NCBI RefSeq assembly: GCF_009662475.1
Contig: NZ_CP045571.1
Coordinates: 2,726,501-2,790,500, forward strand
Length of the DNA stretch: 64,000 nucleotides
Reading direction: 5' to 3'
Origin: Acidithiobacillus thiooxidans ATCC 19377
GTDB taxonomy: Bacteria; Pseudomonadota; Gammaproteobacteria; Acidithiobacillales; Acidithiobacillaceae
Positions 44,277 to 52,718 of this stretch are shown piece by piece (the stretch's first letter is position 1; every line of letters starts with the position of its first letter). Both the position numbers and the translations under genes were made by a program. The notes below the pieces were generated by a model that saw nothing but the letters and a program-made list of their open reading frames with translations, was not told the DNA's origin and ran no database searches.

Positions 44277-45377
44277 TTAATAAGAGTTGGCTACCGGCAA
44301 GCTGCGCGCGCCGTCATAATGCGCTGCCCAATAAGGATCATTCAGGCTGCCAATCTGGACACCAGTGCTGGGTGTCTGGGCGCTGACGAAACGCTGGTGA
44401 CCGATGTATATACCTACGTGAGAATAAGCCCGATGCATGGTATCAAAAAACACCAGATCTCCGGGCTTGAGGTTTTCCCGGGACACCTTGTGCAACTCCG
44501 CAGCCTGGGCATAAGAAGTGCGCGGCACCTGAATGTCAAATTTGGCCAGTATGTATTTCACGAAGCCACTGCAATCAAAACCTGAAGCCGGACTCATCCC
44601 GCCCCAGCGATAGGGGGCACCAATAAACTTCAAGGCCGAAACCACCATGGCCCGGGGCGAAAGCCAGGAATCGCCCGAGGACGACGAAGCATTGCTCCCG
44701 GTATTAGTTTGATCCGCCTGTTGTTGGGCCATATCGTCTGCCAATTCAGCAGCAGCCTGAGGCCCGCTGGCGGCGTCGCCGCTGGACTCTAAAGCCTGCA
44801 GCGGATGACGGGCCCAGTGATAGGCCTGACTGGCGAACATTTCCAGGGCAATGCGCAGATGTGACTGTTCCGGCGCGGAAGTGGCGACCACTGCATCCAC
44901 CGGGGCTGCCGCTGGCTTGGCCGGAGAATCTGTAGTCATCGTGCTGGCTGCGAGACCGGTTTTCACCAGCACCAGGGATTGATCCACAAAGTCGGGGCTG
45001 GTGACCGAATTGTCAGGGGCATCCGGAAACGAATGAACAGGAAATTGGTAATTTGTTACCGGCTGAGGTGCTGCACCTACTCCCGCAAATTCCACCGGGG
45101 AAAGATGCATCAACTGCAGGGCCGTTGGCGTCAAAGCCGTATAATCGGCTGCTTCGACTGGTAAAGCCTTATGCCTATGCGAAACTTTTCGGACCGATTT
45201 GACGGCATGATAACGTCTCGAATAGAGATGCCTGGGAGAGGTCTCCCGATGATACCGATGCGCATCCACTCGATGAGCTGCCGTCTTAACATGATGTGGC
45301 GCGGCCTGAGCCACAGCAACACCTCCTGTACACAAACATACCGCTAAAGCAATCTGCCAGCGATGCTTCTTCTTCAT
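44277..45377 (-). CDS. NlpC/P60-family cell-wall endopeptidase, secreted
   Basis: The start at 45377 (MKKKHRWQIALAVCLC) follows GGAGATAAGA and gives 366 aa. A Sec signal (IALAVCLCTGGVAVAQA) is followed by about 80 residues rich in His, Arg and Tyr, then a Pro/Ala/Ser linker. The C-terminal NlpC/P60 domain (from residue 240) has the catalytic Cys in GFDCSGFVKYI and His in YSHVGIYIGHQRF. It would cut between D-Glu and diaminopimelate in peptidoglycan. The His-rich N-terminal region is unusual. A small-RNA unit lies upstream, reading the same way. Confidence 0.85.
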   Translation of the reverse strand: MKKKHRWQIALAVCLCTGGVAVAQAAPHHVKTAAHRVDAHRYHRETSPRHLYSRRYHAVKSVRKVSHRHKALPVEAADYTALTPTALQLMHLSPVEFAGVGAAPQPVTNYQFPVHSFPDAPDNSVTSPDFVDQSLVLVKTGLAASTMTTDSPAKPAAAPVDAVVATSAPEQSHLRIALEMFASQAYHWARHPLQALESSGDAASGPQAAAELADDMAQQQADQTNTGSNASSSSGDSWLSPRAMVVSALKFIGAPYRWGGMSPASGFDCSGFVKYILAKFDIQVPRTSYAQAAELHKVSRENLKPGDLVFFDTMHRAYSHVGIYIGHQRFVSAQTPSTGVQIGSLNDPYWAAHYDGARSLPVANSY

Positions 45378-45501
45378 TCTTATCTCCAGAATCACCTGGG
45401 AATCGCCGCTGCGTAATCTGCCCAAGGGCTGATTATGCAGAGACATTGCCATTTCTCATAAAGTTGAAAGAGAAACTTCGAGGCTACCCCCTGAACCCAA
45501 C

Positions 45502-45525
45502 AAAAAAGCCGAACGTTGGTTCGGC
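45502..45525 (-). terminator. Rho-independent terminator of the small RNA
   Basis: On the minus strand GCCGAAC, loop CAAC, GTTCGGC (45508-45525) is followed by six T residues. It ends the 6S-like transcript 125 bases ahead of the nlpC/p60 start. Confidence 0.85.
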
Positions 45526-45679
45526 TCGATGAGAATTACCCGGACTACGGAACACGCGGGCCGACACCGAATCAAAACTGCCGGCAGCTTGGGGCGCCAA
45601 GCCCCAAATAACCAGACAGTCTTCTCCCGAATCAATTCGAATATTAGCCATTAGTAAAATCGATGCTCCATAGTCCGTA
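45502..45679 (-). ncRNA. Candidate 6S-like structured RNA (promoter, long hairpin, terminator)
   Basis: A transcript of about 178 nt is predicted on the minus strand, close to the size of 6S RNA. Its promoter is at 45686-45714 and its terminator at 45502-45525. The first bases (45666-45677) pair with bases near the 3' end (45541-45552) in a 12-base helix, with two G-U pairs. The middle holds a GCTTGG-CGCC-CCAAGC hairpin and weaker inner stems, so the whole is one rod with bulges, as in 6S RNA. A 55-codon frame (start at 45651) also runs through, with a poor ribosome site and its end past the terminator, so I favour RNA. Identity as 6S is not proven. Confidence 0.5.
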
Positions 45680-45685
45680 TTTGGG

Positions 45686-45714
45686 AATATAGGTGGAATT
45701 GCCGGGACAGGCAA
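45686..45714 (-). promoter_or_regulatory. Promoter of the small RNA
   Basis: On the minus strand TTGCCT (45709-45714) and TATATT (45686-45691) are 17 bases apart. The predicted start is near 45679, so the 5' arm of the closing helix (45677 downward) begins two to three bases in. Confidence 0.6.
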
Positions 45715-45815
45715 GGTCTGAAAAGCAATTTTTTTCCTGATTTCCGAAAAATACTTAAAACTGGCCTGAGTATTGCTTTAATACAAGGAGATAGCAAAAA
45801 TCAAGGAGCGCATGC

Positions 45816-46448
45816 ATGTTCTCTTCTGTCTTAATGAGCAAAAAAAGTTGGCTTTATTCTATAGGCTTAGCGTTTTCCATGACCCTCATGACAAGCGGCT
45901 TCAGCCCGTCTGGCCAAGCCTCGACGCTGGGCCAGATGGCAGCCAGTTTTGCCCCAAAGCGCACAGTGGCCAGCTCTGCACAGATCTGGCAGCGACTCAA
46001 TCATGCCCGCTGGTTCGTCCAAGGTTCGGGGCCACACATCATTTATCTGATATTTGATCCGAACTGCCCCTATTGCCATCTTCTCATCCAGGAACTGCAA
46101 TCTCTGATCAAACCCGATCAACTCAGCATACGCTATGTTCCCGTGGGCTTTCTGGAACCTTCCAGTACCGGCAAAGCTGCCGCGATTCTGGAGGCGAAAA
46201 ACCCACTGAAGGCCCTATGGGAAAATGAAAAAGGGTTTACGGAAAAAGGTCATGATGGTGCCATCCGGGAAATTCTGCCCAGTACGGCAACTGAAAAAGC
46301 ACTGAAAAACAACCTGAGCATACTCGAAGCCACCGGCCAGAAAACTGTCCCTACCATGCTTTACATGGATAGCCACAATCAGCCACAAATTGTCTGGCAG
46401 GTTCTGGATGCTAAAAATCTCGCCCAGACCCTAAAGGGACTTCACTAG
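45816..46448 (+). CDS. Periplasmic DsbG/DsbC-like thiol:disulfide protein
   Basis: The 210-aa protein has a signal peptide (SKKSWLYSIGLAFSMTLMTSG) and a thioredoxin fold with active site FDPNCPYCHLLIQEL and TVPTMLYMD (cis-Pro as TVP). It lacks the N-terminal dimerisation domain of DsbG and DsbC. It would isomerise or oxidise disulfides in periplasmic proteins; next to ccsB such proteins can also serve cytochrome maturation. The start at 45816 follows AGGAG; ATG at 45834 is possible. Repeat copy 2 follows by 8 bases. Confidence 0.8.
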   Translation: MFSSVLMSKKSWLYSIGLAFSMTLMTSGFSPSGQASTLGQMAASFAPKRTVASSAQIWQRLNHARWFVQGSGPHIIYLIFDPNCPYCHLLIQELQSLIKPDQLSIRYVPVGFLEPSSTGKAAAILEAKNPLKALWENEKGFTEKGHDGAIREILPSTATEKALKNNLSILEATGQKTVPTMLYMDSHNQPQIVWQVLDAKNLAQTLKGLH

Positions 46449-46456
46449 CCAAATTT

Positions 46457-46650
46457 GGAGCCGATGCCGGACTGGGAAGCTTTGCAGCGACTTTGGCCCG
46501 CGCCGTTGTTGTTCTTGGTGAAATCCTGCGCCCGTCAGGAGAGCTGTCTGAGCCCAAAGGGCGAGTTCTCTCCTGACAGCAGGATGAGCCTTAGAACAAC
46601 AGGCAAGGGGCGTTGGAGCAAAAAGCTTCCCGGCCCGGCATCGGCTCCAG
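46457..46650 (+). repeat. Repeat element copy 2: same core, different complementary arms
   Basis: The core (46474-46636) is the same 163 bases as in copy 1 except for two substitutions near the inner loop and one near 46610. The outer arms (46457-46470 and the matching bases ending near 46647) are unlike those of copy 1, yet they pair with each other across the core with two mismatches. The copy follows a stop codon closely (8 bases after the dsbG-like gene) and precedes the Fur-regulated feoP promoter. It lacks a following T run. Confidence 0.78.
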
Positions 46651-46678
46651 CTTCCCGCAAAAAAATAATCCAAAAATA

Positions 46679-46726
46679 TTGACATTGCCAACAGCCTCTA
46701 TAATATTAAGAATCATTATCGTTAAT
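46679..46726 (+). promoter_or_regulatory. feo promoter with Fur box
   Basis: TTGACA (46679-46684) is followed 16 bases later by TAATAT (46701-46706). Over and just after the -10 lies AATCATTATC (46711-46720); read on the other strand it is GATAATGATT, a near-perfect half of the Fur consensus. The fuller box spans about 46708-46726. The arrangement suggests iron-dependent repression of feoPABC. Confidence 0.7.
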
Positions 46727-46751
46727 ATTCTAATAACGGAGCGTATCTGCA

Positions 46752-48002
46752 ATGTCTCGCCTGTCTTTTTCCTTGGCGACTGCACTTTGTGCGGCGTCTT
46801 TTCTGGGCTGTCCAGTAATCGGTTACGCTGATGCTGCTGACAGCAACCCGGAATCCTCCATACCCAACACCCCCGGACTTTCTGCAAAGTACTTACCTGC
46901 TTACTCCCACATCGGCAACGGGCTATCCTGGGCGGGACATCTGGACAGCGAGATTTTTTCCAATTTTTCGGGAGGAATCAAGCAAGGCAGTGAAGGCAAT
47001 ATTGTCGGACAAATCGGGGCTGAATATGACACCGACAAAGCCGGGCTCTGGAAGGGAGGCAAATTCACCCTCTCCCTGATGGGCATTTACAGTAGTGGCA
47101 TTCAGCAAAACTATAGTGGTGATATTCAGACTGCCAGTAATATCTGGGCGCCCAATGCCGTCCGTTTTTACGATGCCGCCTATCGGCAACGCTGGAATGA
47201 CTGGCTCAACACCCGGGTAGGTTATATGGACGTCAACTATTATTTTGATGTTGCCGCCAATGCCCTGCAATTGATCAACAGCTCTTTTGGCATATCGCCC
47301 ACCATCACGGTCAACGTCCCCGGCACTGCCACCTATCCCTATTCCGGCCTCGGCCTGCTGGTCAGCACACACACGCAAAATGTGAGTAACAAATTAGCAA
47401 TTTTTCAGGGTGACCCACAGCATCAGACTTCTGCTTTTGAACGAGGCTACATGGCCCTGTGGGAAGGCGCTCTGCACTGGGGTCACAAAGCCGACGAAGA
47501 CATGGAGGACAATACCGATGAATATGGCCAATATGAATTAAAAATCGGTGCCTGGCACTACCAGCAGGCCAACCCCGAACTTTATGGCTTATCACCCAGC
47601 ACCGCCGGTGCCTATGGCATCGTCGAAGGAAACTGGACACTGCCGGGTGAACGCCAGCTCGGCGCATTTGTGCAGGCCGGGGCAGCGCCGCAAAACTTCA
47701 ATCCCGTCCCCTGGTACCTGGGCGTGGGCTTGCGGCTCGGGCATCCCTTTGCAGACCGCCCGGACGACAGCATTTCCATTGGTATGGCCAGAGCCTGGTT
47801 ACGCCCTGAGGCCGTCGCTGCGGGACTGGATGTGGAACCAGCCAGCATCCATCCCGCTGAAACCAGCTATGAACTCACTTATCTGGCAAAAGTAACGGAG
47901 CACATCAATATTCAGCCGGATTTGCAATACATCCAGCATCCTTCCGGTTATTACCCGGATGCTCTGGTCGGTATTTTGCGTCTGCACCTCGAATTTTTTT
48001 GA
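46752..48002 (+). CDS. feoP: OprB-like outer-membrane porin of the feo locus
   Basis: The 416-aa protein has a Sec signal (SFSLATALCAASFLG...YADA) and the alternating beta-strand pattern of carbohydrate-selective OprB porins (GYMDVNYYFDVAANALQ, YELKIGAWHYQQAN and a C-terminal LRLHLEFF ending in Phe). As I recall, a porin called FeoP heads the feo operon of Acidithiobacillus and is thought to let Fe(II) into the periplasm; the name rests on that order. It is followed by feoA, so FeoP-FeoA-FeoB-FeoC form one Fur-controlled unit. Confidence 0.85.
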   Translation: MSRLSFSLATALCAASFLGCPVIGYADAADSNPESSIPNTPGLSAKYLPAYSHIGNGLSWAGHLDSEIFSNFSGGIKQGSEGNIVGQIGAEYDTDKAGLWKGGKFTLSLMGIYSSGIQQNYSGDIQTASNIWAPNAVRFYDAAYRQRWNDWLNTRVGYMDVNYYFDVAANALQLINSSFGISPTITVNVPGTATYPYSGLGLLVSTHTQNVSNKLAIFQGDPQHQTSAFERGYMALWEGALHWGHKADEDMEDNTDEYGQYELKIGAWHYQQANPELYGLSPSTAGAYGIVEGNWTLPGERQLGAFVQAGAAPQNFNPVPWYLGVGLRLGHPFADRPDDSISIGMARAWLRPEAVAAGLDVEPASIHPAETSYELTYLAKVTEHINIQPDLQYIQHPSGYYPDALVGILRLHLEFF

Positions 48003-48029
48003 ATGTTGAATCAGGAAGCCTATTCATCC

Positions 48030-48293
48030 ATGAACATGCACAATCTTACTTCTGAAAATCCTTCACGCAGCCTCGATCAGTTACCCGGCGCTGCCTCCGC
48101 GCGCATTGACCGAATTGCTGGTGATCGGACCATGCAGCAACGTCTGCAAATGCTGGGTATTCGTCCGGGCGTCGCACTGCATATTGTCCACGGCCCCAAC
48201 AAACGTGGGGTAGTCATTCAAATCAACGGGGCGCGTTTTGCCATCGGCAACAGCATGGTTCAGAAAATATGGGTTACGGAGCTATCCGCATGA
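48030..48293 (+). CDS. feoA: FeoA, SH3-like Fe(II) transport accessory protein
   Basis: The start at 48030 gives 87 aa and follows AGGAAG by about 11 bases; ATG at 48003 (touching the feoP stop) is the alternative. The SH3-like fold is visible in QRLQMLGIRPGVALHIV and GVVIQINGARFAIGNSM. FeoA modulates FeoB. It overlaps feoB by ATGA. Confidence 0.9.
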   Translation: MNMHNLTSENPSRSLDQLPGAASARIDRIAGDRTMQQRLQMLGIRPGVALHIVHGPNKRGVVIQINGARFAIGNSMVQKIWVTELSA

Positions 48294-50638
48294 GCGCCTG
48301 TCATGAAAATCAGGGAAGAGCAGCCCCAGTCCTGTCCGAACAAAGCATTGTTCTTGCGGGTAATCCCAACTGTGGCAAGACCACGGTGTTCAACCTGCTC
48401 ACCGGCGCTCACCAGCAGGTCGGCAACTGGCCGGGGGTCACGGTAGAAAAACGCAGCGGCAGCCTGCAGCTTGCCAAGAAGAAAGTTTCGGTTATCGATC
48501 TTCCCGGCGTTTACAGCCTGATGGGTGGTGGCGGAGAGGATCAACGGGTCGCCCGGGATTTTCTGCTGGATACCCCGGTAGACCTGATTGTCAACATTGT
48601 TGATGCTTCCAATCTGGAACGCCATCTCGCCTTGACCGCCGAATTGCTGGAAACCGGCCACCCCATGCTGCTCATCATGAATATGACGGACGAGGCAGAA
48701 GCCAGAGGCTGGAAGTTACATTGTGCTGAGCTGGAAAATGCTTTGGGAATTCCCGTAGTGCCTATGGTAGCGCGAAAAAACAAAGGTCGAGACTATTTAC
48801 TCCAGAGGATGATTGAAGCCTTGCAAAAAAAGCCGCAGGGTCATCCAATCGTTTATCCGGTCCCTGTGGAAGAAGCACTGCAAACACTGGGGACAGCAAT
48901 AAGCGGACCAAATACGGCCAGAACCAGGGTGGACGCTCTGCGTCTGCTGGATGGCTCTGCGCAACCCTCTTCAGAGCAGAACGCGAAAATCCTGAAAGAC
49001 TTGCGCCGGCATATTGAGTTGATCAGTGATGAGGATCCCGCTGACCTGGTCATGGACCGGCGTTTTTCCTGGGCTCACGACATGGCGGGTATTGCCCTGC
49101 AAGACCACGGGAAGAAGGGTCTGCGTGAAAAAATCAATCACCATCTGGATCGCATTGTGCTCAATGAATGGCTGGGTGTACCGATATTTTTGCTGGTTCT
49201 TTATCTGGTGTTTGTCGTAAGTTTCAGTGGCGGCAATATTTTCCTGGATTTTTTTGATCAGGCTTCTGCGGCTCTGCTCATCCATGGAACCGGGCATCTC
49301 CTGTTGCTGACGGGTTTACCGGACTGGCTGATTTCAGTGATTGCCGGCGGGGTTGGCGGCGGTCTCAATCTGGTGATTTCCTTTATCCCCCCCATTGGCC
49401 TTACTTTTCTCTTTCTGGCATTTCTGGATGACTCCGGCTATATGGCGCGTGCCGCCTATGCCATGGATCGCCTGATGCGACGCATGGGCTTACCCGGCAA
49501 CGCGCTGGTGCCCATGGTCATTGGTTTTGGCTGCAATGTTCCGGCCATTATGGGTGCGCGTATTATCGAGGATCCGCGTGGACGCATTTTGACCGTGTTG
49601 ATGCAACCCTTCATGTCCTGCTCGGCGCGTCTCACCATCTACATGGCTTTTGCGGTCGTATTTTTCCGCAGCAATGGTGGTCAGGTCGTATTTGCCTTAT
49701 ATGTTCTGGGCATAGTGGTCGCGCTGCTCACGGCCTGGTTGCTGGGGAAAACGGCCCTGCGCGGTGAAGCCATGCCTTTTGTCATGGAACTGCCGCCCTA
49801 CCGCCTGCCCAGTTTCCGCAGCGTCGTCCTGCAAAGCTGGCAGCGCCTGAAGGTCTTTATTTTCCGGGTCGGCAAGGTCATCGCCGTCATCGGTCTGGTG
49901 CTCTTCATCCTGCCCGGCATCGGCTGGACCAGTCAGGGACTGCGCAGCACGGACATTGATCACTCCCTGCTGGCCCAAGGCAGTCAGGCATTGGTTCCGA
50001 TATTCGCACCCATGGGCATCAAGACTGACAACTGGCCCGCCGTATCCGGCCTCATTGCCGGTGCGGCAGCCAAGGAAATCGTCATCGGCACCCTCAATGG
50101 TATTTATCAACGCCAAAATGCGGCGGATTTGATGGCGGATTACCGGCAGCCCGACATTATCGGCCAACTGCGGGATGCGCTAATGACCATTCCGGCTAAT
50201 GCCCTGACCTTTATACGCACACTGGACGATCCTCTGGGCTTGAGTGCCATGACTTCCACCACTGAAACGGAGCAGGCCTCCGGCGCAGAAAGCGCCACCC
50301 TGCAAGCCATTGCCGCAGGCTTTACGCCGCTCTCGGCTTTTGCTTACCTGGTGTTTGTATTGCTCTATGTACCCTGCGCCAGCACCATGGGAGCCCTGCG
50401 CCGGGAAGTCGGTTGGGGATGGATGGGGTTTTCCCTGCTTTACGGCACCGGTCTCGCTTGGGGTACCAGTACGCTCATTTTTCAGGCAGGAACTTTCGTC
50501 GCCCACCCTGCTGCATCACTGGCCTGGATAGCCGGGATTCTGACGAGCTTCGGACTGCTGATCATTGCCCTGCGCATTTATGGGCGACGCCAGGAAGCGA
50601 GTCCCGCAGCCAGCCTCAAAAAGCAGGCTGCGGTATGA
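48290..50638 (+). CDS. feoB: FeoB ferrous iron permease with N-terminal G domain
   Basis: The start at 48290 overlaps the feoA stop by ATGA and gives 782 aa. The G domain has G1 GNPNCGKTTVFN, G3 DLPGVYS and G4 MNMTDEAE (an unusual, NxTD-type motif). After an acidic linker come about ten membrane segments, with the Cys motif GFGCNVPAIMGARI and LYVPCASTMGALRRE. FeoB moves Fe(II) across the inner membrane. The C-terminus (GRRQEASPAASLKKQAAV) is short and basic. All core motifs look intact. Confidence 0.95.
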   Translation: MSACHENQGRAAPVLSEQSIVLAGNPNCGKTTVFNLLTGAHQQVGNWPGVTVEKRSGSLQLAKKKVSVIDLPGVYSLMGGGGEDQRVARDFLLDTPVDLIVNIVDASNLERHLALTAELLETGHPMLLIMNMTDEAEARGWKLHCAELENALGIPVVPMVARKNKGRDYLLQRMIEALQKKPQGHPIVYPVPVEEALQTLGTAISGPNTARTRVDALRLLDGSAQPSSEQNAKILKDLRRHIELISDEDPADLVMDRRFSWAHDMAGIALQDHGKKGLREKINHHLDRIVLNEWLGVPIFLLVLYLVFVVSFSGGNIFLDFFDQASAALLIHGTGHLLLLTGLPDWLISVIAGGVGGGLNLVISFIPPIGLTFLFLAFLDDSGYMARAAYAMDRLMRRMGLPGNALVPMVIGFGCNVPAIMGARIIEDPRGRILTVLMQPFMSCSARLTIYMAFAVVFFRSNGGQVVFALYVLGIVVALLTAWLLGKTALRGEAMPFVMELPPYRLPSFRSVVLQSWQRLKVFIFRVGKVIAVIGLVLFILPGIGWTSQGLRSTDIDHSLLAQGSQALVPIFAPMGIKTDNWPAVSGLIAGAAAKEIVIGTLNGIYQRQNAADLMADYRQPDIIGQLRDALMTIPANALTFIRTLDDPLGLSAMTSTTETEQASGAESATLQAIAAGFTPLSAFAYLVFVLLYVPCASTMGALRREVGWGWMGFSLLYGTGLAWGTSTLIFQAGTFVAHPAASLAWIAGILTSFGLLIIALRIYGRRQEASPAASLKKQAAV

Positions 50639-50946
50639 GCACATTGTTTGCCGTGCGCGACAGCCTGCGTGATCACACTCTGCTGACCAGCAGCCAGATT
50701 GCCGTAATTTTGAACCTGCCCAAAAGCACGGTAGAAGATATGCTGCTTTACTGGCAAAGCCGGGGGCGCGTCGAGGCTGTTTCACTCTCTTCAGCTAAAA
50801 GCTGTGGGAGTTCGTGCCAGTCTGGAAGTTGCAGCAGTTGCGCCAGCCCAGCACAAAATGCGGCACTGCAAGCCTGGCGTTGGCGGGACCCGTCCGAAGT
50901 TTCTGCGGGTAGCGTCATGACTTTTCACCCGCCACAACATCCCTGA
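50635..50946 (+). CDS. feoC: FeoC-like winged-helix protein with Cys cluster
   Basis: The 103-aa protein begins 2 bases before the feoB stop (ATGA). A winged helix (SSQIAVILNLPKSTVEDMLLYWQSRG) is followed by a Cys-rich wing (SCGSSCQSGSCSSCAS; five Cys in 14 residues), which in FeoC can bind an Fe-S cluster. FeoC may sense iron or oxygen and control FeoB levels. The frame is open further upstream, inside feoB, but the ATGA start is preferred. Confidence 0.85.
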   Translation: MSTLFAVRDSLRDHTLLTSSQIAVILNLPKSTVEDMLLYWQSRGRVEAVSLSSAKSCGSSCQSGSCSSCASPAQNAALQAWRWRDPSEVSAGSVMTFHPPQHP

Positions 50947-51014
50947 GTTCAGCCAAATCCCGAAAACTGCTCGGATCATCAGGCCCTCTTGCCCCTCCCG
51001 GTGGCTCCTCTATA

Positions 51015-51027
51015 CTCCAATTTGGAG
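51015..51027. repeat. Short palindrome in front of aguB
   Basis: CTCCAA-T-TTGGAG is a perfect inverted repeat 34 bases upstream of the aguB start, in the 114-base gap after feoC. It could be an operator for the aguB-puuD pair. No regulator can be named. Confidence 0.35.
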
Positions 51028-51060
51028 AATCGGCCAGAAGTTTGCGGACAGAGGTGCATC

Positions 51061-51933
51061 ATGCAGGTAAAAGTAGCTGCCATTCAGATGGCAGTCGGCG
51101 ACAACGAAGCGGAAAACATCGACAAGGCACTGCAGCAGGTACATTGTGCTGCAGATGCTGGAGCGAACATCATCCTCCTCCAGGAGTTATTCAGCACACC
51201 CTACTTTTGCAAGGATCAGAACCCGGATTTTTTGGCACTGGCTCAGCCGCGCAGCTCCCATCCCGCATTACTCGCCCTGCAAAAGCTGGCGAAAGACCGG
51301 CATCTGGTCCTGCCCGTGAGTTTTTTTGAGCGCGCCAACAACGCCTTTTTTAATAGTGTGGTGGTTTTTGATGCCGACGGAAAGGATCTGGGGCTGTACC
51401 GTAAAGCCCATATCCCCGATGGTCCCGGCTATCAGGAAAAATTTTACTTCAGTCCCGGCGACACCGGCTTCAAAATTTTCGACACCCAATATGGCCGAAT
51501 TGGCGTCGCCATCTGCTGGGACCAATGGTTTCCCGAAGCCGCCCGGGTGATGGCACTGCAAGGGGCGGAAATCCTGTTTTATCCCACCGCCATCGGTTCC
51601 GAACCCCGTGCCCCGGAAATCAATAGTCGTGGGCACTGGACCCGGGTGATGCAGGGACATGCCGCTGCCAATCTGGTCCCGCTCGTAGCGGCGAATCGGA
51701 TCGGCCACGAAATAGGCGCGGAAAGCAGCATCACCTTTTATGGCGGCTCTTTTATCAGTGATCCGACCGGGGCCCTGCTCGCCCAGGCTGACCAGGAGGA
51801 ATGCATCCTCTATGCTGATCTGGATTTATCCAAACTGGCGGCACAACGGGCCGAGTGGGGATTATTCCGGGATCGCCGCCCGGAGTTGTACGCGCCCATC
51901 CTCAGCCTGGATGGAAACCCTTCCGATGGATGA
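51061..51933 (+). CDS. aguB: N-carbamoylputrescine amidase
   Basis: The 290-aa nitrilase-family protein has the Glu-Lys-Cys triad in LLQELFSTPYF, YRKAHIPDGPGYQEKFYFSPGD and GVAICWDQWFPEAARVMA, all typical of AguB. It turns N-carbamoylputrescine into putrescine. The start at 51061 (MQVKVAAIQMAVGD) follows AGAGGTGC. It overlaps the next gene by 8 bases. An agmatine deiminase gene (aguA) is not in the window. Confidence 0.93.
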   Translation: MQVKVAAIQMAVGDNEAENIDKALQQVHCAADAGANIILLQELFSTPYFCKDQNPDFLALAQPRSSHPALLALQKLAKDRHLVLPVSFFERANNAFFNSVVVFDADGKDLGLYRKAHIPDGPGYQEKFYFSPGDTGFKIFDTQYGRIGVAICWDQWFPEAARVMALQGAEILFYPTAIGSEPRAPEINSRGHWTRVMQGHAAANLVPLVAANRIGHEIGAESSITFYGGSFISDPTGALLAQADQEECILYADLDLSKLAAQRAEWGLFRDRRPELYAPILSLDGNPSDG

Positions 51934-52678
51934 GATTTTACCTCCGGAACCCCCGGTCATCGCCCTCAGCGCTTATGAGCGGAACGGCGAACCTTTTTCC
52001 CTTGCGCCCCAGTACGCCGCAGCCGTATGCCAGGCGGGAGGTCTGCCGGTTTTGTTTCCACCCCAATGTCCGGAAGCCCGGATTATTTTGTCGCGCTGCG
52101 ATGCCCTGGTGCTGACGGGTGGTGGAGATATTTCCCCGGAGTTTTATCGCGCTACCTGTGATGAAAGTGTGTACATGGTGCATCCAGATCGCGATGCAGC
52201 AGAAATTGCCCTGGCACGGGAAGCCATCGCCCGCCGCATTCCGGTATTGGGTATTTGTCGCGGCCTGCAAATCATCAATGTCGCGCTGGGGGGTGACCTC
52301 CTGCAGGATTTACCCAAAAATATTGGTACCCGCATCTGTCATCGCAACAATGACGGGGATCCCATCATGCATGAAGTCATTGTCCTGCCGGATACCCTTT
52401 TGGGCAGCATTGTTCGTCGGGAAACCCTGGAAATTTCTTCCTGGCATCATCAGGCTATTGCCAACATGGCCCCGTCCCTGCGTATCAACGCCATCGCCGA
52501 AGATGGCGTGATTGAGGCCGTGGACATGCCCGACAACCCGGATATTTTCGCCGTACAGTGGCACCCGGAACATACTGCCGCTGGTGATCCCCATCAGCAG
52601 GCGCTTTTCAACTGGCTGGTGAAACGTGCCGAGCGCCGCATTGTGCGGACCATCGAACGACAGGAAAACAAGAGCTGA
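51926..52678 (+). CDS. Peptidase C26 / gamma-glutamyl-GABA hydrolase-like (PuuD)
   Basis: The start at 51926 gives 250 aa. The class I glutamine amidotransferase-type triad is complete: PVLGICRGLQIINVALGG (Cys nucleophile), FAVQWHPEHTA (His and Glu). PuuD splits gamma-glutamyl-GABA in putrescine use. It overlaps aguB (putrescine synthesis) by 8 bases, so the pair probably acts on polyamines together, but the exact substrate is not settled. Confidence 0.85.
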   Translation: MDEILPPEPPVIALSAYERNGEPFSLAPQYAAAVCQAGGLPVLFPPQCPEARIILSRCDALVLTGGGDISPEFYRATCDESVYMVHPDRDAAEIALAREAIARRIPVLGICRGLQIINVALGGDLLQDLPKNIGTRICHRNNDGDPIMHEVIVLPDTLLGSIVRRETLEISSWHHQAIANMAPSLRINAIAEDGVIEAVDMPDNPDIFAVQWHPEHTAAGDPHQQALFNWLVKRAERRIVRTIERQENKS

Positions 52679-52718
52679 ACGGTTAATCTTGCAGGCTTCA
52701 GCCGAACTCTACACAGAT

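Noticed and set aside
45484-45651. 55-codon protein within the 6S-like unit
   Set aside because: Its only ribosome-like site is 13 bases upstream and it reads through the terminator; the end-pairing structure fits an RNA better.
46431-46691. Minus-strand frame (86 aa) across repeat copy 2
   Set aside because: It lies in the hairpin repeat and runs out of it with unrelated sequence, so it is a by-product.
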